A stretch of 33,659 bases of DNA from Rhodopseudomonas pentothenatexigens (GTDB taxonomy: Bacteria > Pseudomonadota > Alphaproteobacteria > Rhizobiales > Xanthobacteraceae): contig NZ_UFQQ01000039.1 in assembly GCF_900218015.1 (NCBI RefSeq), positions 1 to 33,659 of the forward strand, given 5' to 3'. A program made the translations under genes and the position numbers. Numbering within the stretch: position 1 is the stretch's first letter; each line of letters starts with the position of its first letter. Under the pieces are notes generated by a model that did no database searches, was not told the DNA's origin, and saw nothing but the letters and a program-made list of their open reading frames with translations. Positions 1 to 6,631 of the stretch are shown one piece after another.

Positions 1-261
1 GAGGCAATGCTGCGCGAGCTCGGCATCGTGCACCGTTACACTCGGCCTTACCGCCCCCAGACCAACGGCAAGATCGAGCGCTTCTGGCGGACCCTGGACG
101 ACGACGTGATCGACGGAGCCACCTTCGACAACCTCGACCACTTCGCCAACGAGTTGTTCGAATACATGGTCTATTACAACAACTTCAGGCCCCACCAGGC
201 CCTCGGCGGCAAAACCCCGAAGGACTTCGCCGCCGACAAAAAAATCCGATCACCGAATTAG
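1..261 (+). mobile_element. IS transposase, C-terminal part (rve/IS481-like), cut by window edge
   Basis: The reading frame is open from base 1 and stops at 259-261, so only the last ~86 residues of a DDE transposase are seen. The motif RPYRPQTNGKIERFWRTL carries the glutamate expected as the third residue of the DDE triad. The tail has the RPHQALGGKTP signature common in IS481/IS3-like integrase-core transposases. A short inverted repeat (CTCGCA at 266-271, TGCGAG at 276-281) follows the stop and may be a hairpin. The family call is from motif recognition. The IS end and any target duplication are not resolved, and the element may be intact or a fragment to the left of the window. Confidence 0.85.
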
Positions 262-361
262 TGAACTCGCACAATTGCGAGCTCTTCTCACTCGCCGCTG
301 CTGCGTTGCTCCATGACGCCCGCCGGGCTAACACTTTGCGGTTCCAGGTCAGGACATCGCC

Positions 362-784
362 ATGCAGATTCTCCGTCACCGCATCGAACTCGCCACCACT
401 GCGCCGATCCAGCTCATCGACATCACCGATCAGGTTCGTCGCTTCGTCGCCGGCAGCGGCGTCAAGGACGGTCTGGTCACGGTGAGCTGTCTGCACACCA
501 CCGCTCGGATCAACGTCAACGAGCGCGAAGAGAAGCTCGAGCGCGACATGCTGACCTTTCTGAAGCGCTTCGTGCCGCGCGACGGCGACTATCTGCACAA
601 TCTCGATCCGGTCGATGGCCGCGACAACGCGCATTCGCATCTGATCGGACTGTTCATGAACTCGTCGGAGACGATCCCCGTCGCGCACGGCTCGATGGTA
701 CTCGGCGAATGGCAGTCGGTGTTCTTCATTGAGCTCGACGGTCCGCGTCAGCGACGCCGCGTCGAATTGCAGATCATCGGGTAA
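362..784 (+). CDS. YjbQ/UPF0047 family protein
   Basis: A 140-residue protein, the normal full length for the UPF0047/YjbQ family. Family signatures visible are [14 protein letters not shown] (about residues 40-53), an [16 protein letters not shown] stretch, [21 protein letters not shown] and the C-terminal RRVELQIIG. Members form small barrel-like oligomers; the Escherichia coli protein has been reported to have weak thiamine-phosphate synthase activity, but the physiological role is unsettled. The start ATG is preceded by AGGACA. It lies just after the IS tail and 115 bases before the RuBisCO-like gene on the same strand, so co-transcription is possible, although a palindromic repeat remnant sits between them. 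Confidence 0.9.
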   Translation: MQILRHRIELATTAPIQLIDITDQVRRFVAGSGVKDGLVTVSCLHTTARINVNEREEKLERDMLTFLKRFVPRDGDYLHNLDPVDGRDNAHSHLIGLFMNSSETIPVAHGSMVLGEWQSVFFIELDGPRQRRRVELQIIG

Positions 785-837
785 GGCCAGTCGCGTCCCG
801 CGCGACGACTCCCCCATCGAAAGAACGGGGTGCTACG

Positions 838-869
838 GATGGATACGTGGGCTGCGCCCGCGTATGACC
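838..869. repeat. Half copy of the GTCAT...ATGAC palindromic repeat family
   Basis: The stretch reads GATGGATACGTGGGCTGCGC then CCGCGTATGACC. It matches the right half of the element at 25462-25536 (GATGGATGCGCGGG...CCCGCGCATGACG) with a few substitutions. ATACGTGGGC and GCCCGCGTAT can still pair through one G-T wobble. It ends about 30 bases before the start codon of the RuBisCO-like gene. Confidence 0.6.
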
Positions 870-899
870 GCAGCGATATCACCAAACAGGTCATCAGCC

Positions 900-2198
900 A
901 TGACGCCGGACGACATCGCAGGCTTCTACGCCAAGCGCGCGGATCTCGATCTCGACGATTACATCGAGCTGGATTTCGACTTCGAATGCGCCGGCGATCC
1001 GCGCGAGGCCGCGGCGCATCTGTGCAGCGAGCAGTCGACCGCGCAGTGGCGCCGGGTCGGTTTCGACGAGGACTTCCGCCCGCGCTTCGCCGCCAAGGTG
1101 CTGGAGCTGCATGCCGAGCCGCGCCCCTCGGGCTTCAGCATTCCGGTGGAATGTGCCGCGCGCGGGCCGGTCCACGCCTGCCGCGTCACGATCGCGCATC
1201 CGCACGGCAATTTCGGCGCGAAGATTCCGAATCTGTTGTCGGCGGTGTGCGGCGAGGGCGTGTTCTTCTCGCCCGGGATCCCGCTGATCCGGCTGCAGGA
1301 CATCCGGTTTCCCGACGCGTATCTGGCCGCGTTCGACGGCCCGCGCTTCGGCATCGCCGGCCTGCGCGAGCGGCTTCAGGCGTTCGATCGTCCGATCTTC
1401 TTCGGCGTGATCAAGCCGAACATCGGACTGCCGCCGCAGCCGTTCGCGGAGCTCGGCTATCAGAGCTGGAGCGGCGGCCTCGACATCGCCAAGGACGACG
1501 AGATGCTGGCGGATGTCGACTGGTGTCCGCTCGCCGAGCGCGCCGCGCTGCTCGGCGACGCCTGCCGGCGTGCGTCGGCCGAAACCGGCGTGCCGAAAAT
1601 CTATCTGGCCAACATCACCGACGAAGTCGATCGGCTGGTCGAACTGCACGACGTCGCGGTGGCCAATGGCGCCGGCGCCCTGCTGGTCAATGCGATGCCG
1701 GTGGGCCTGTCGGCGGTGCGGATGTTGCGCAAGCACGCCACCGTGCCGCTGATGGCGCATTTCCCGTTCATCGCCGCGTTCAGCCGTCTGGCGAACTACG
1801 GCATCCACTCCCGGGTGATGACGCGGCTGCAGCGGCTGGCTGGCTTCGACGTGGTGATCATGCCCGGCTTCGGGCCGCGGATGATGACGCCGGAGCACGA
1901 AGTGCTCGACTGCATCCGCGCCTGCCTTGAGCCGATGGGGCCGATCAAGCCGTGTCTGCCGGTGCCGGGCGGCAGCGACTCGGCGGCGACGCTGGAGAAC
2001 GTGTATCGCAAGGTCGGAAGCGCCGATTTCGGCTTCGTGCCGGGGCGGGGCGTGTTCGGCCATCCGATGGGACCGGCGGCGGGCGCCGCTTCGATCCGCC
2101 AGGCGTGGGACGCGATCGCCGCGGGAATTCCGGTGGCCGATCATGCGGCCGGCCATCCGGAGCTTGCGGCGGCGCTGCAGGCGTTCGGCGGGCGCTGA
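900..2198 (+). CDS. RuBisCO-like protein, form IV (IV-Photo type)
   Basis: A 432-residue protein of the RuBisCO superfamily that is not a carboxylase. I chose the ATG at 900 because the protein then begins [20 protein letters not shown], matching the start of Chlorobium-type RLPs as I remember them; the open frame runs further upstream. Similarity to the green-sulfur-bacterial RLP is strong throughout ([46 protein letters not shown]), which points to the IV-Photo clade and to what is called RLP2 in R. palustris. The metal-site motif KDDE (K198, D200, E201) and the first active-site lysine (K172 in IKPNIGL) are present. The second lysine of KPK is Asn174, and the loop-6 GKLEG motif with its catalytic lysine is absent. 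CO2 fixation is therefore not expected. In Chlorobium, loss of the homologue affects sulfur metabolism and stress responses; the substrate is unknown. The next gene is convergent, 28 bases away. Confidence 0.93.
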   Translation: MTPDDIAGFYAKRADLDLDDYIELDFDFECAGDPREAAAHLCSEQSTAQWRRVGFDEDFRPRFAAKVLELHAEPRPSGFSIPVECAARGPVHACRVTIAHPHGNFGAKIPNLLSAVCGEGVFFSPGIPLIRLQDIRFPDAYLAAFDGPRFGIAGLRERLQAFDRPIFFGVIKPNIGLPPQPFAELGYQSWSGGLDIAKDDEMLADVDWCPLAERAALLGDACRRASAETGVPKIYLANITDEVDRLVELHDVAVANGAGALLVNAMPVGLSAVRMLRKHATVPLMAHFPFIAAFSRLANYGIHSRVMTRLQRLAGFDVVIMPGFGPRMMTPEHEVLDCIRACLEPMGPIKPCLPVPGGSDSAATLENVYRKVGSADFGFVPGRGVFGHPMGPAAGAASIRQAWDAIAAGIPVADHAAGHPELAAALQAFGGR

Positions 2199-2226
2199 CC
2201 GGCACCCGCCGCGGTATGTCGGCGCC

Positions 2227-3312
2227 TCAGCGCGGCAGTTCGGTGAAGGTGACGATCACGGCGCTGCGCCGCCCCATGGTCGGCGCGCCATCGCTATGGA
2301 TCCCGGCCGGATCGTAGATCACCGCGTTGCCCTGGCTGCCGGTCAACTCGACCTGGTTGTCGGCAATCGCCGCGGTGAAATTGCTGTCGGCGACCAGATC
2401 GGCGCCGAACGAAGCCTTGCGCTGCAGCCCGGCGGGCAACGCGTAGAACGTCTCACGGGCGGTCGGCAGGGTCGAGGACAATCCGCACAGGTCGTTGGCG
2501 CGGCGGATCATCGCGTCCCAGAATCGCCGGCCGGCGCGGTTGCTGCCCGCCACATAGGTGAACGGGCCGTTCGCGGCTGCGGTCTCGCCGAGATAGACCA
2601 CCATCTTCACCACGTTATAGCTGCCGTCGACCTTGAAGCCGTCGCACGGCGAGACGTCGACGCTGACGTCGGCGAACGGACTCGCGGATGCGCCGCTCGG
2701 CGCCTCGGTCAGTTCGGCGGTGATCCGGCCGACACCGACCGGACGCTTGAGATAGCCGCTGGCAGCTTCGGTCAGACCGGCGTCGGCCGCGACCTGGTTG
2801 AACCATTTGTACAGCTCAGGCGCCGCCGCAGCATCGATCACGACGCGGGTCGAATCCGGATCGCCTGGAATCGCGACGCGATGCTCCAGCGATTTGAACG
2901 CGGCATCGAGCTGCTTGCGCAGCTCCACGATCTTGTCGGGGCCGAGCTGCACCGGTGCGAACCCGTCCTGCGCCAGGGGGGCGAATACCGCGCTGCCGCG
3001 CTCGGTCTTCGGCGCGTAGGCCGACCCGGCGCTGAATCGGCCGAGCCGCTGCAGCATGATCAGCCGCAGATAGGTCGGCAGGCCGCGCAGCACCGTGACG
3101 AAGCGGTTGCCGGTTTCAGCGGGACGCGGCAGATGCTCGACATCGATCATCCGCTGAGCGGTGGTGAGGACAAATCCGTAGCCGAAGATAGTGATCGCCT
3201 TCAGCCGCGCGCCCAGCATCGGCATCGACATCACGCGGCCATAGGCCGGGTGGGCGTCGTAGTCGATCATCGGCAGGTGATCGAACGGATAGGATTTGGT
3301 TTCGGATTGCAT
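2227..3312 (-). CDS. Phytanoyl-CoA-dioxygenase-like (PhyH-like) hypothetical protein
   Basis: A 361-residue protein. The ATG at 3312 (MQSETKSYPFDHLPMIDYD) is preferred over upstream in-frame starts because AGAGGGGC lies 5-7 bases before it. The middle and C-terminus resemble PhyH-type 2-oxoglutarate/Fe(II) oxygenases: QDGFAPVQLGPDKIVELRKQL is like the N-terminal PhyH helix, VVYLGETAAANGPFTYVAGSN like the 'YLD..ENGP....PGSH' segment, and GIHSDGAPTMGRR supplies a possible distal His and the Arg that binds 2-oxoglutarate. The proximal HxD iron motif is not evident (SPCDG sits about where it would be expected), so enzymatic activity is doubtful. No signal peptide is visible. It is convergent with the RuBisCO-like gene and lies downstream of the AerR/PpaA-like gene on the same strand, with a terminator between. 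Confidence 0.6.
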   Translation of the reverse strand: MQSETKSYPFDHLPMIDYDAHPAYGRVMSMPMLGARLKAITIFGYGFVLTTAQRMIDVEHLPRPAETGNRFVTVLRGLPTYLRLIMLQRLGRFSAGSAYAPKTERGSAVFAPLAQDGFAPVQLGPDKIVELRKQLDAAFKSLEHRVAIPGDPDSTRVVIDAAAAPELYKWFNQVAADAGLTEAASGYLKRPVGVGRITAELTEAPSGASASPFADVSVDVSPCDGFKVDGSYNVVKMVVYLGETAAANGPFTYVAGSNRAGRRFWDAMIRRANDLCGLSSTLPTARETFYALPAGLQRKASFGADLVADSNFTAAIADNQVELTGSQGNAVIYDPAGIHSDGAPTMGRRSAVIVTFTELPR

Positions 3313-3428
3313 GGTCAGCCCCTCTGAAGGCATCGCCGATAGCACGGACGCGGGATTGGAATATGGCGGTCGGCCGCGAGGCCGGCGAGTTGGCAATCCG
3401 GCCAACACGCCGGGCGCGGCTCAAACAC

Positions 3429-3459
3429 AACGGCCGCTCCGGTATCCGAAGCGGCCGTT
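3429..3459 (-). terminator. Hairpin terminator after the AerR/PpaA-like gene
   Basis: Perfect 10-base arms AACGGCCGCT (3429-3438) and AGCGGCCGTT (3450-3459). Read on the minus strand it is followed by TTGTGTTTG, a moderate T-rich tail. It lies 33 bases past the stop of the gene ending at 3492 and upstream of the PhyH-like gene, so the two are probably separate transcripts. Confidence 0.7.
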
Positions 3460-3491
3460 CGAAGGTGAAGCACAGCGCGGTACCGGCGCGG

Positions 3492-4283
3492 TCAGATCCA
3501 GGCGAAATTCGCTGCCGGGCGCGCACTGCGGTTGAGCAGCGAGCGCATCAGGCAACGCTCGATCTGCACCGACGAGATCGTGGCGGCGTCGGCGCCGACC
3601 AGGGCGCCGGCGTCGCTGCGCTCGGCGAACACCCGGCCGCTCGCGACTACGGCCAGCGCCGGATTGCGCGACGCGGCGCGCAGCTTGCGGATGGTTTCGG
3701 CCACGCGCGGCAGCCAATGCTCGCGGCGCAGCGCGGGGCTGAGCGACAAGTTCACGGCGTCGAACCAGCCGCTGGCGACCAGATCCATCAGCGCCCGGTC
3801 GCCGTCGGGAAACTCGCTGACCGTGTTCCAGCCGGCCTGACGCAGCAGTTCGGCGTGCAAGGCGGCGCAGAACGAATGCGGCTCACCCGGCTGCGATACC
3901 AGCAGCACGCTGCGCGGCTGCGACCTTGCCAGCGGTGCCGACAACAGATCGAAACTGATCCGCCGCATCGCGGTCTGCAGGTGGCAGAGCCCGATGGTGA
4001 CTTCGAATTCGCTGCAGGCGTCTTCGCTCCACAGGTTGCCGAGGCTGCGGGCGGTCGGTTCGAACAGGCCGGTGAACAACGCGGTCGGCGACGACGCCCG
4101 CGCCAGCGATTTGTCGATCAGATCGAACGCGTCGGCGAGATTCGGCGCGATCAGGAGCCGGGCGAGTTCGGCAGCTCGGGCTTCCGCCGGATCCTGCGCG
4201 GTGCGCGTCCTGGCGGCGGTGTGCTTGATGACGAGATGCGGAATAACAGTCGAGACAATGCTTTCGGGATGCACGGCACGCAC
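3492..4283 (-). CDS. B12-binding-fold protein of the AerR/PpaA/AppA-C (SCHIC) type
   Basis: 263 residues from a GTG start at 4283 (GAGGG lies 12 bases upstream, a somewhat long spacing; a shorter start is possible). The N-terminus contains VIPHLVIKH, like the 'IIPRLMLAH' opening of alphaproteobacterial B12-domain regulators. A helical cap follows with LWSEDACSEFEVTIGLCHLQ (about residues 85-105), the usual '.LW.eD.cs...V..G' motif. A Rossmann-like half follows (RSVLLVSQPGEPHSFCAALH, then DAVNLSLSP and LAVVASGRVF). The canonical cobalamin DxHxxG motif is degraded to ExHxFC: the His remains but Asp and Gly are replaced. Relatives AerR/PpaA and AppA control photosynthesis genes with PpsR/CrtJ, using B12 or haem. 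The name is inference from motifs. No PpsR, bacteriophytochrome or bch gene is in the window. Confidence 0.65.
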   Translation of the reverse strand: MRAVHPESIVSTVIPHLVIKHTAARTRTAQDPAEARAAELARLLIAPNLADAFDLIDKSLARASSPTALFTGLFEPTARSLGNLWSEDACSEFEVTIGLCHLQTAMRRISFDLLSAPLARSQPRSVLLVSQPGEPHSFCAALHAELLRQAGWNTVSEFPDGDRALMDLVASGWFDAVNLSLSPALRREHWLPRVAETIRKLRAASRNPALAVVASGRVFAERSDAGALVGADAATISSVQIERCLMRSLLNRSARPAANFAWI

Positions 4284-4457
4284 TCGATCTGGTTGCCCTC
4301 GAACACAGGAAAACGACGCTGAACGAATGCGATCGAGCCGTCGCCGCTGCCGAGGGGAAGCAGGGAGTGGATCGCCTCGCGCGGCTGGCAGCCCGTCAAC
4401 AAACCGGCAGCACCGTTGCCGCGGCTGCGAAGGGAGCCCGGAATCGGACGGTCGTCT

Positions 4458-4471
4458 TTGCTCTAAATCAA
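4458..4471 (-). promoter_or_regulatory. FNR/FixK-like site
   Basis: On the minus strand the sequence is TTGATTTAGAGCAA, which is TTGAT-N4-AGCAA, one mismatch from the consensus TTGAT-N4-ATCAA. It lies about 175 bases upstream of the GTG start of the AerR/PpaA-like gene. If it acted as a class II activator site at -41.5, the leader would be about 130 bases. Single-site prediction only. Confidence 0.4.
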
Positions 4472-5032
4472 AACGGCACAGCCGCGTCGTTCGCGGGCGG
4501 CAACGCCGAACGCCGTCTCCCGGCCGGACCGCAGCGGCATAGGGTCGCGGCAGACGGGCCGAGGCGATTGGGCGATCGAGTGTCGGCCGGTCGCGCGGCG
4601 GTCATCGGCCGGGCTTCGGCGAGAGCTCCCGAGTAGTTCGACGAAGTCGGGCGATGGCGGAAATGCCCGGCTGGCGATTGTTACTTCGGCACCACCAGCG
4701 GAGTCGCCCACCACGGCGCGTGCCGGGAATTAGTAAGCGAACGTCGTCGAAATTACCGCCGGTCGAAGGAGTGAAGCGAGCTTACTCCATTGTCGTGGGT
4801 CAAGCGACGGCCGGCACTTCTCTGTATATTTACAGCCGCGCGAATCGGAGCAAAACTGATTCCACGGATCGTGACTTGCTGAGCAACTACCTGTTTAATC
4901 AAAGAGTTAGACGGCTAATTGACTCATGGTGATTCGCGATTCTCTAGAACGAGTGTCTGGTTACCAGTCGCTCGTTCACCGTTCCAGCGTGAGGCGTTTT
5001 CTTAGCGTAGCCGGAACAGGTCTGCGCGGAAG

Positions 5033-5048
5033 TTAACGAGTGGTTAAC
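5033..5048 (+). promoter_or_regulatory. CtrA-type binding box
   Basis: TTAA (5033-5036), seven bases, TTAAC (5044-5048): an exact match to the alphaproteobacterial CtrA consensus TTAA-N7-TTAAC. A further TTAA follows at 5050-5053. The box is 80 bases upstream of the HAMP-protein start codon, a suitable distance for promoter control. Confidence 0.6.
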
Positions 5049-5082
5049 GTTAATAAGTAAAGCGTTGTTCACGCTGTTCACC

Positions 5083-5104
5083 TTAGGGGGCAAGCCGCCC
5101 CTAA
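5083..5104 (+). promoter_or_regulatory. Stem-loop in the leader of the HAMP-protein gene
   Basis: TTAGGGG (5083-5089) and CCCCTAA (5098-5104) are perfectly complementary, with an 8-base loop. It is not followed by a T-run and ends about 12 bases before the GGAG ribosome site, so a leader structure affecting stability or translation is likelier than a terminator. Confidence 0.5.
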
Positions 5105-5127
5105 TTGAAGAAAGCTGGAGAACTACG

Positions 5128-5910
5128 ATGCAATTCGATCTGTCCAACCGAAACCTAGCCCAGAAGATTTCGATCCTCGTCTTGGGAATTACGCTGTTCG
5201 CCTCGGTCGCCATCGGTGGCGTCGGCGAAATGGTCTTGCACAAGGTGACCGATAGCCACGCCAAGCAGACGGCGCGGGTCGCGTCGCTGGACCGTCTGGT
5301 CGGCCAGGGAGGGGCGACGCTGTCGCCTGTCCGCGCCGCGGACGGCAGCATCGTCGGCATGCTGGTGATGCAGCAGGATGCCGGACCCGTGGTGATGCCG
5401 GCCTCGTTCGAAGGCCAGGGTCTGATGGTGCAGGCGTCGGAGACCGTGGTCACGTCCACCCCCGATTACGGCGTCGGCGCCGCTCGCACCATGCTGCTTC
5501 TCGCCGGTGTCGTCGTGTTTGCGGTGGTCGGTCTGGTCGGAACCCGGATTTCGCGCGGCCTGCTGGCGCCGCTCGGTGAGCTCGAGAAGGACGTCGAACG
5601 GCTCGCCTCCGGCGACACCAGCGTCCGCATCCATGCGCTGAGCCGCTCGGATGAAATCGGCCGGATCGCGCGGTCGATCGCCAAGATCCAGCAGTCGCTG
5701 ATCGAGCTGGCGAAGCTGAAGAGTCACCGCGTACTCGACGGCACAACCGGCATTCTGGCCAATCTCAAGGAAATGTGGATGGATCTGAAGGGGGCCGTCA
5801 GCAATGCCCGAGAGATGTTGTTCACGGACGGACGGACGGTCAGCGAGACGCTGTCGCGGTCGTGGAGCAGCTGGCTACACAACGGTCTGGGCGTTCCGAA
5901 GCGCGCCTGA
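5128..5910 (+). CDS. Membrane protein with HAMP domain but no known output domain
   Basis: 260 residues from ATG 5128, which has GGAG 8 bases upstream; an upstream in-frame ATG at 5065 overlaps the leader hairpin and is less likely. The layout is a short cytoplasmic start, TM1 (about 14-36), a small periplasmic domain of ~80 residues (SHAKQTARVASLDRLVGQGG..., ending in a MLVMQQDAG segment), TM2 (about 119-140), and a HAMP domain (about 141-195, with PLGELEKDVERLASGDTSVR and SRSDEIGRIARSI). A ~65-residue tail follows with no methyl-accepting, kinase, GGDEF or EAL domain. The periplasmic part resembles truncated chemoreceptor sensors of this group. Its product may modulate partner receptors through HAMP or coiled-coil contacts; that is inference. 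The upstream CtrA box suggests cell-cycle or motility control. Confidence 0.75.
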   Translation: MQFDLSNRNLAQKISILVLGITLFASVAIGGVGEMVLHKVTDSHAKQTARVASLDRLVGQGGATLSPVRAADGSIVGMLVMQQDAGPVVMPASFEGQGLMVQASETVVTSTPDYGVGAARTMLLLAGVVVFAVVGLVGTRISRGLLAPLGELEKDVERLASGDTSVRIHALSRSDEIGRIARSIAKIQQSLIELAKLKSHRVLDGTTGILANLKEMWMDLKGAVSNAREMLFTDGRTVSETLSRSWSSWLHNGLGVPKRA

Positions 5911-5999
5911 CCGGCGCCTCGCCTCGCGACCCTGAACGCGCCTCCTGGAGTTATTGAAGGCGCGACGATCAAGACCACGCGTTGAGATCACCACATCGA

Positions 6000-6020
6000 G
6001 GCTCACCCAGCGGGTGAGCC
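6000..6020. other. Perfect 9-bp stem-loop
   Basis: GGCTCACCC (6000-6008), loop AGC, GGGTGAGCC (6012-6020). It lies only 9 bases before the terminator hairpin at 6030-6057, giving a tandem hairpin arrangement typical of a 3' UTR or of a small RNA ending in a terminator. Confidence 0.6.
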
Positions 6021-6029
6021 GGTACCAAC

Positions 6030-6057
6030 AAAAGCCCGCGCATCGCCGCGGGCTTTT
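6030..6057. terminator. Rho-independent terminator, possibly bidirectional
   Basis: AAAAGCCCGCG (6030-6040), 6-base loop, CGCGGGCTTTT (6047-6057). The stem is GC-rich, with T4 on the plus side and A4 on the other, so it can work in both directions. It probably ends the HAMP-protein transcript and may also stop minus-strand reads past the tRNA. Confidence 0.8.
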
Positions 6058-6398
6058 CTATTTGGATCAGCCGACCTGATGGCCGCCGCGACAACAGGCG
6101 GCAAAGCGGCGACCGTCTGCGCCGGTCCGCCAACCAGCAATGTGTCGGCGATGTCTCCAATCGCGCCGGCCGGGTGCTCGATGCAGCCAGGCAGGTGGTC
6201 GCGCTCCCCTCAGGACATGATCGCCCGCGACAAGCGTTGCGACGAGCCAGGACGGGATCCACCCGTCGGGTTGTGGACCAGCGACTGTCGACGATTGCTG
6301 CTTCAGGAATGTCCGACCCACGGTCGAAGCCGGGGCAAACCTGCATCGGTGATGCAAAGTCGCGCGGGCGGAGCGGACCGGTTCGGACAGAGACGGAA

Positions 6399-6474
6399 TG
6401 GTGCCGCAAGAGGGGCTCGAACCCCCGACCCCGTCATTACGAATGACGTGCTCTACCAGCTGAGCTATTGCGGC
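6399..6474 (-). tRNA. tRNA-Thr (anticodon CGU), CCA encoded
   Basis: Read on the minus strand, a full cloverleaf is present: acceptor GCCGCAA/TTGCGGC with discriminator A and encoded CCA (6399-6401), D-arm GCTC...GAGC, anticodon arm CGTCA-TTCGTAA-TGACG, variable loop GGGTC, and T-arm GGGGG-TTCGAGC-CCCTC with one G-T pair. The anticodon CGT reads the threonine codon ACG. Position 37 is A, so it should carry t6A, made with TsaD, which is encoded elsewhere in this window. It lies downstream of hemY on the same strand. Confidence 0.95.
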
Positions 6475-6631
6475 AACCGCGGCGCGTCGACGAAACGCCC
6501 CGAAATGTCGGCTCCTGATATCGGGCGGCGGCCTGATTGGCAAGAACCAGAGCGCCACAACCGGCGGTCGGAGCGCCCGCCGATGAGATCTCGAAGCCGT
6601 CGTGCGCCGGCCCGAACCTTGGCCGGCCAGC

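Larger units (their letters stand above)
4284..5127. other. 844-base intergenic region between divergent genes
   Basis: I see no convincing gene here: the open frames lack family resemblance and good ribosome sites. The half next to 4284 is GC-rich; from about 4730 to 5070 it becomes clearly AT-richer, as a regulatory region would. It holds an FNR/FixK-like site (4458-4471), a short inverted repeat CTGTA-TATT-TACAG (4822-4835), a CtrA box (5033-5048) and a hairpin (5083-5104). Confidence 0.6.
5911..6398. other. Intergenic region with two hairpins, no clear gene
   Basis: It contains a perfect 9-bp hairpin at 6000-6020 and a terminator at 6030-6057. The rest (6060-6398) has open frames on both strands, but they are Arg/Ser/Pro-rich, overlap the tRNA and show no family motif, so I do not call them. 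Confidence 0.5.

Noticed and set aside
4822-4835. CTGTA-TATT-TACAG as a PpsR (TGT-N12-ACA) operator
   Set aside because: Spacing between TGT and ACA is 6, not 12, and no photosynthesis gene is adjacent.
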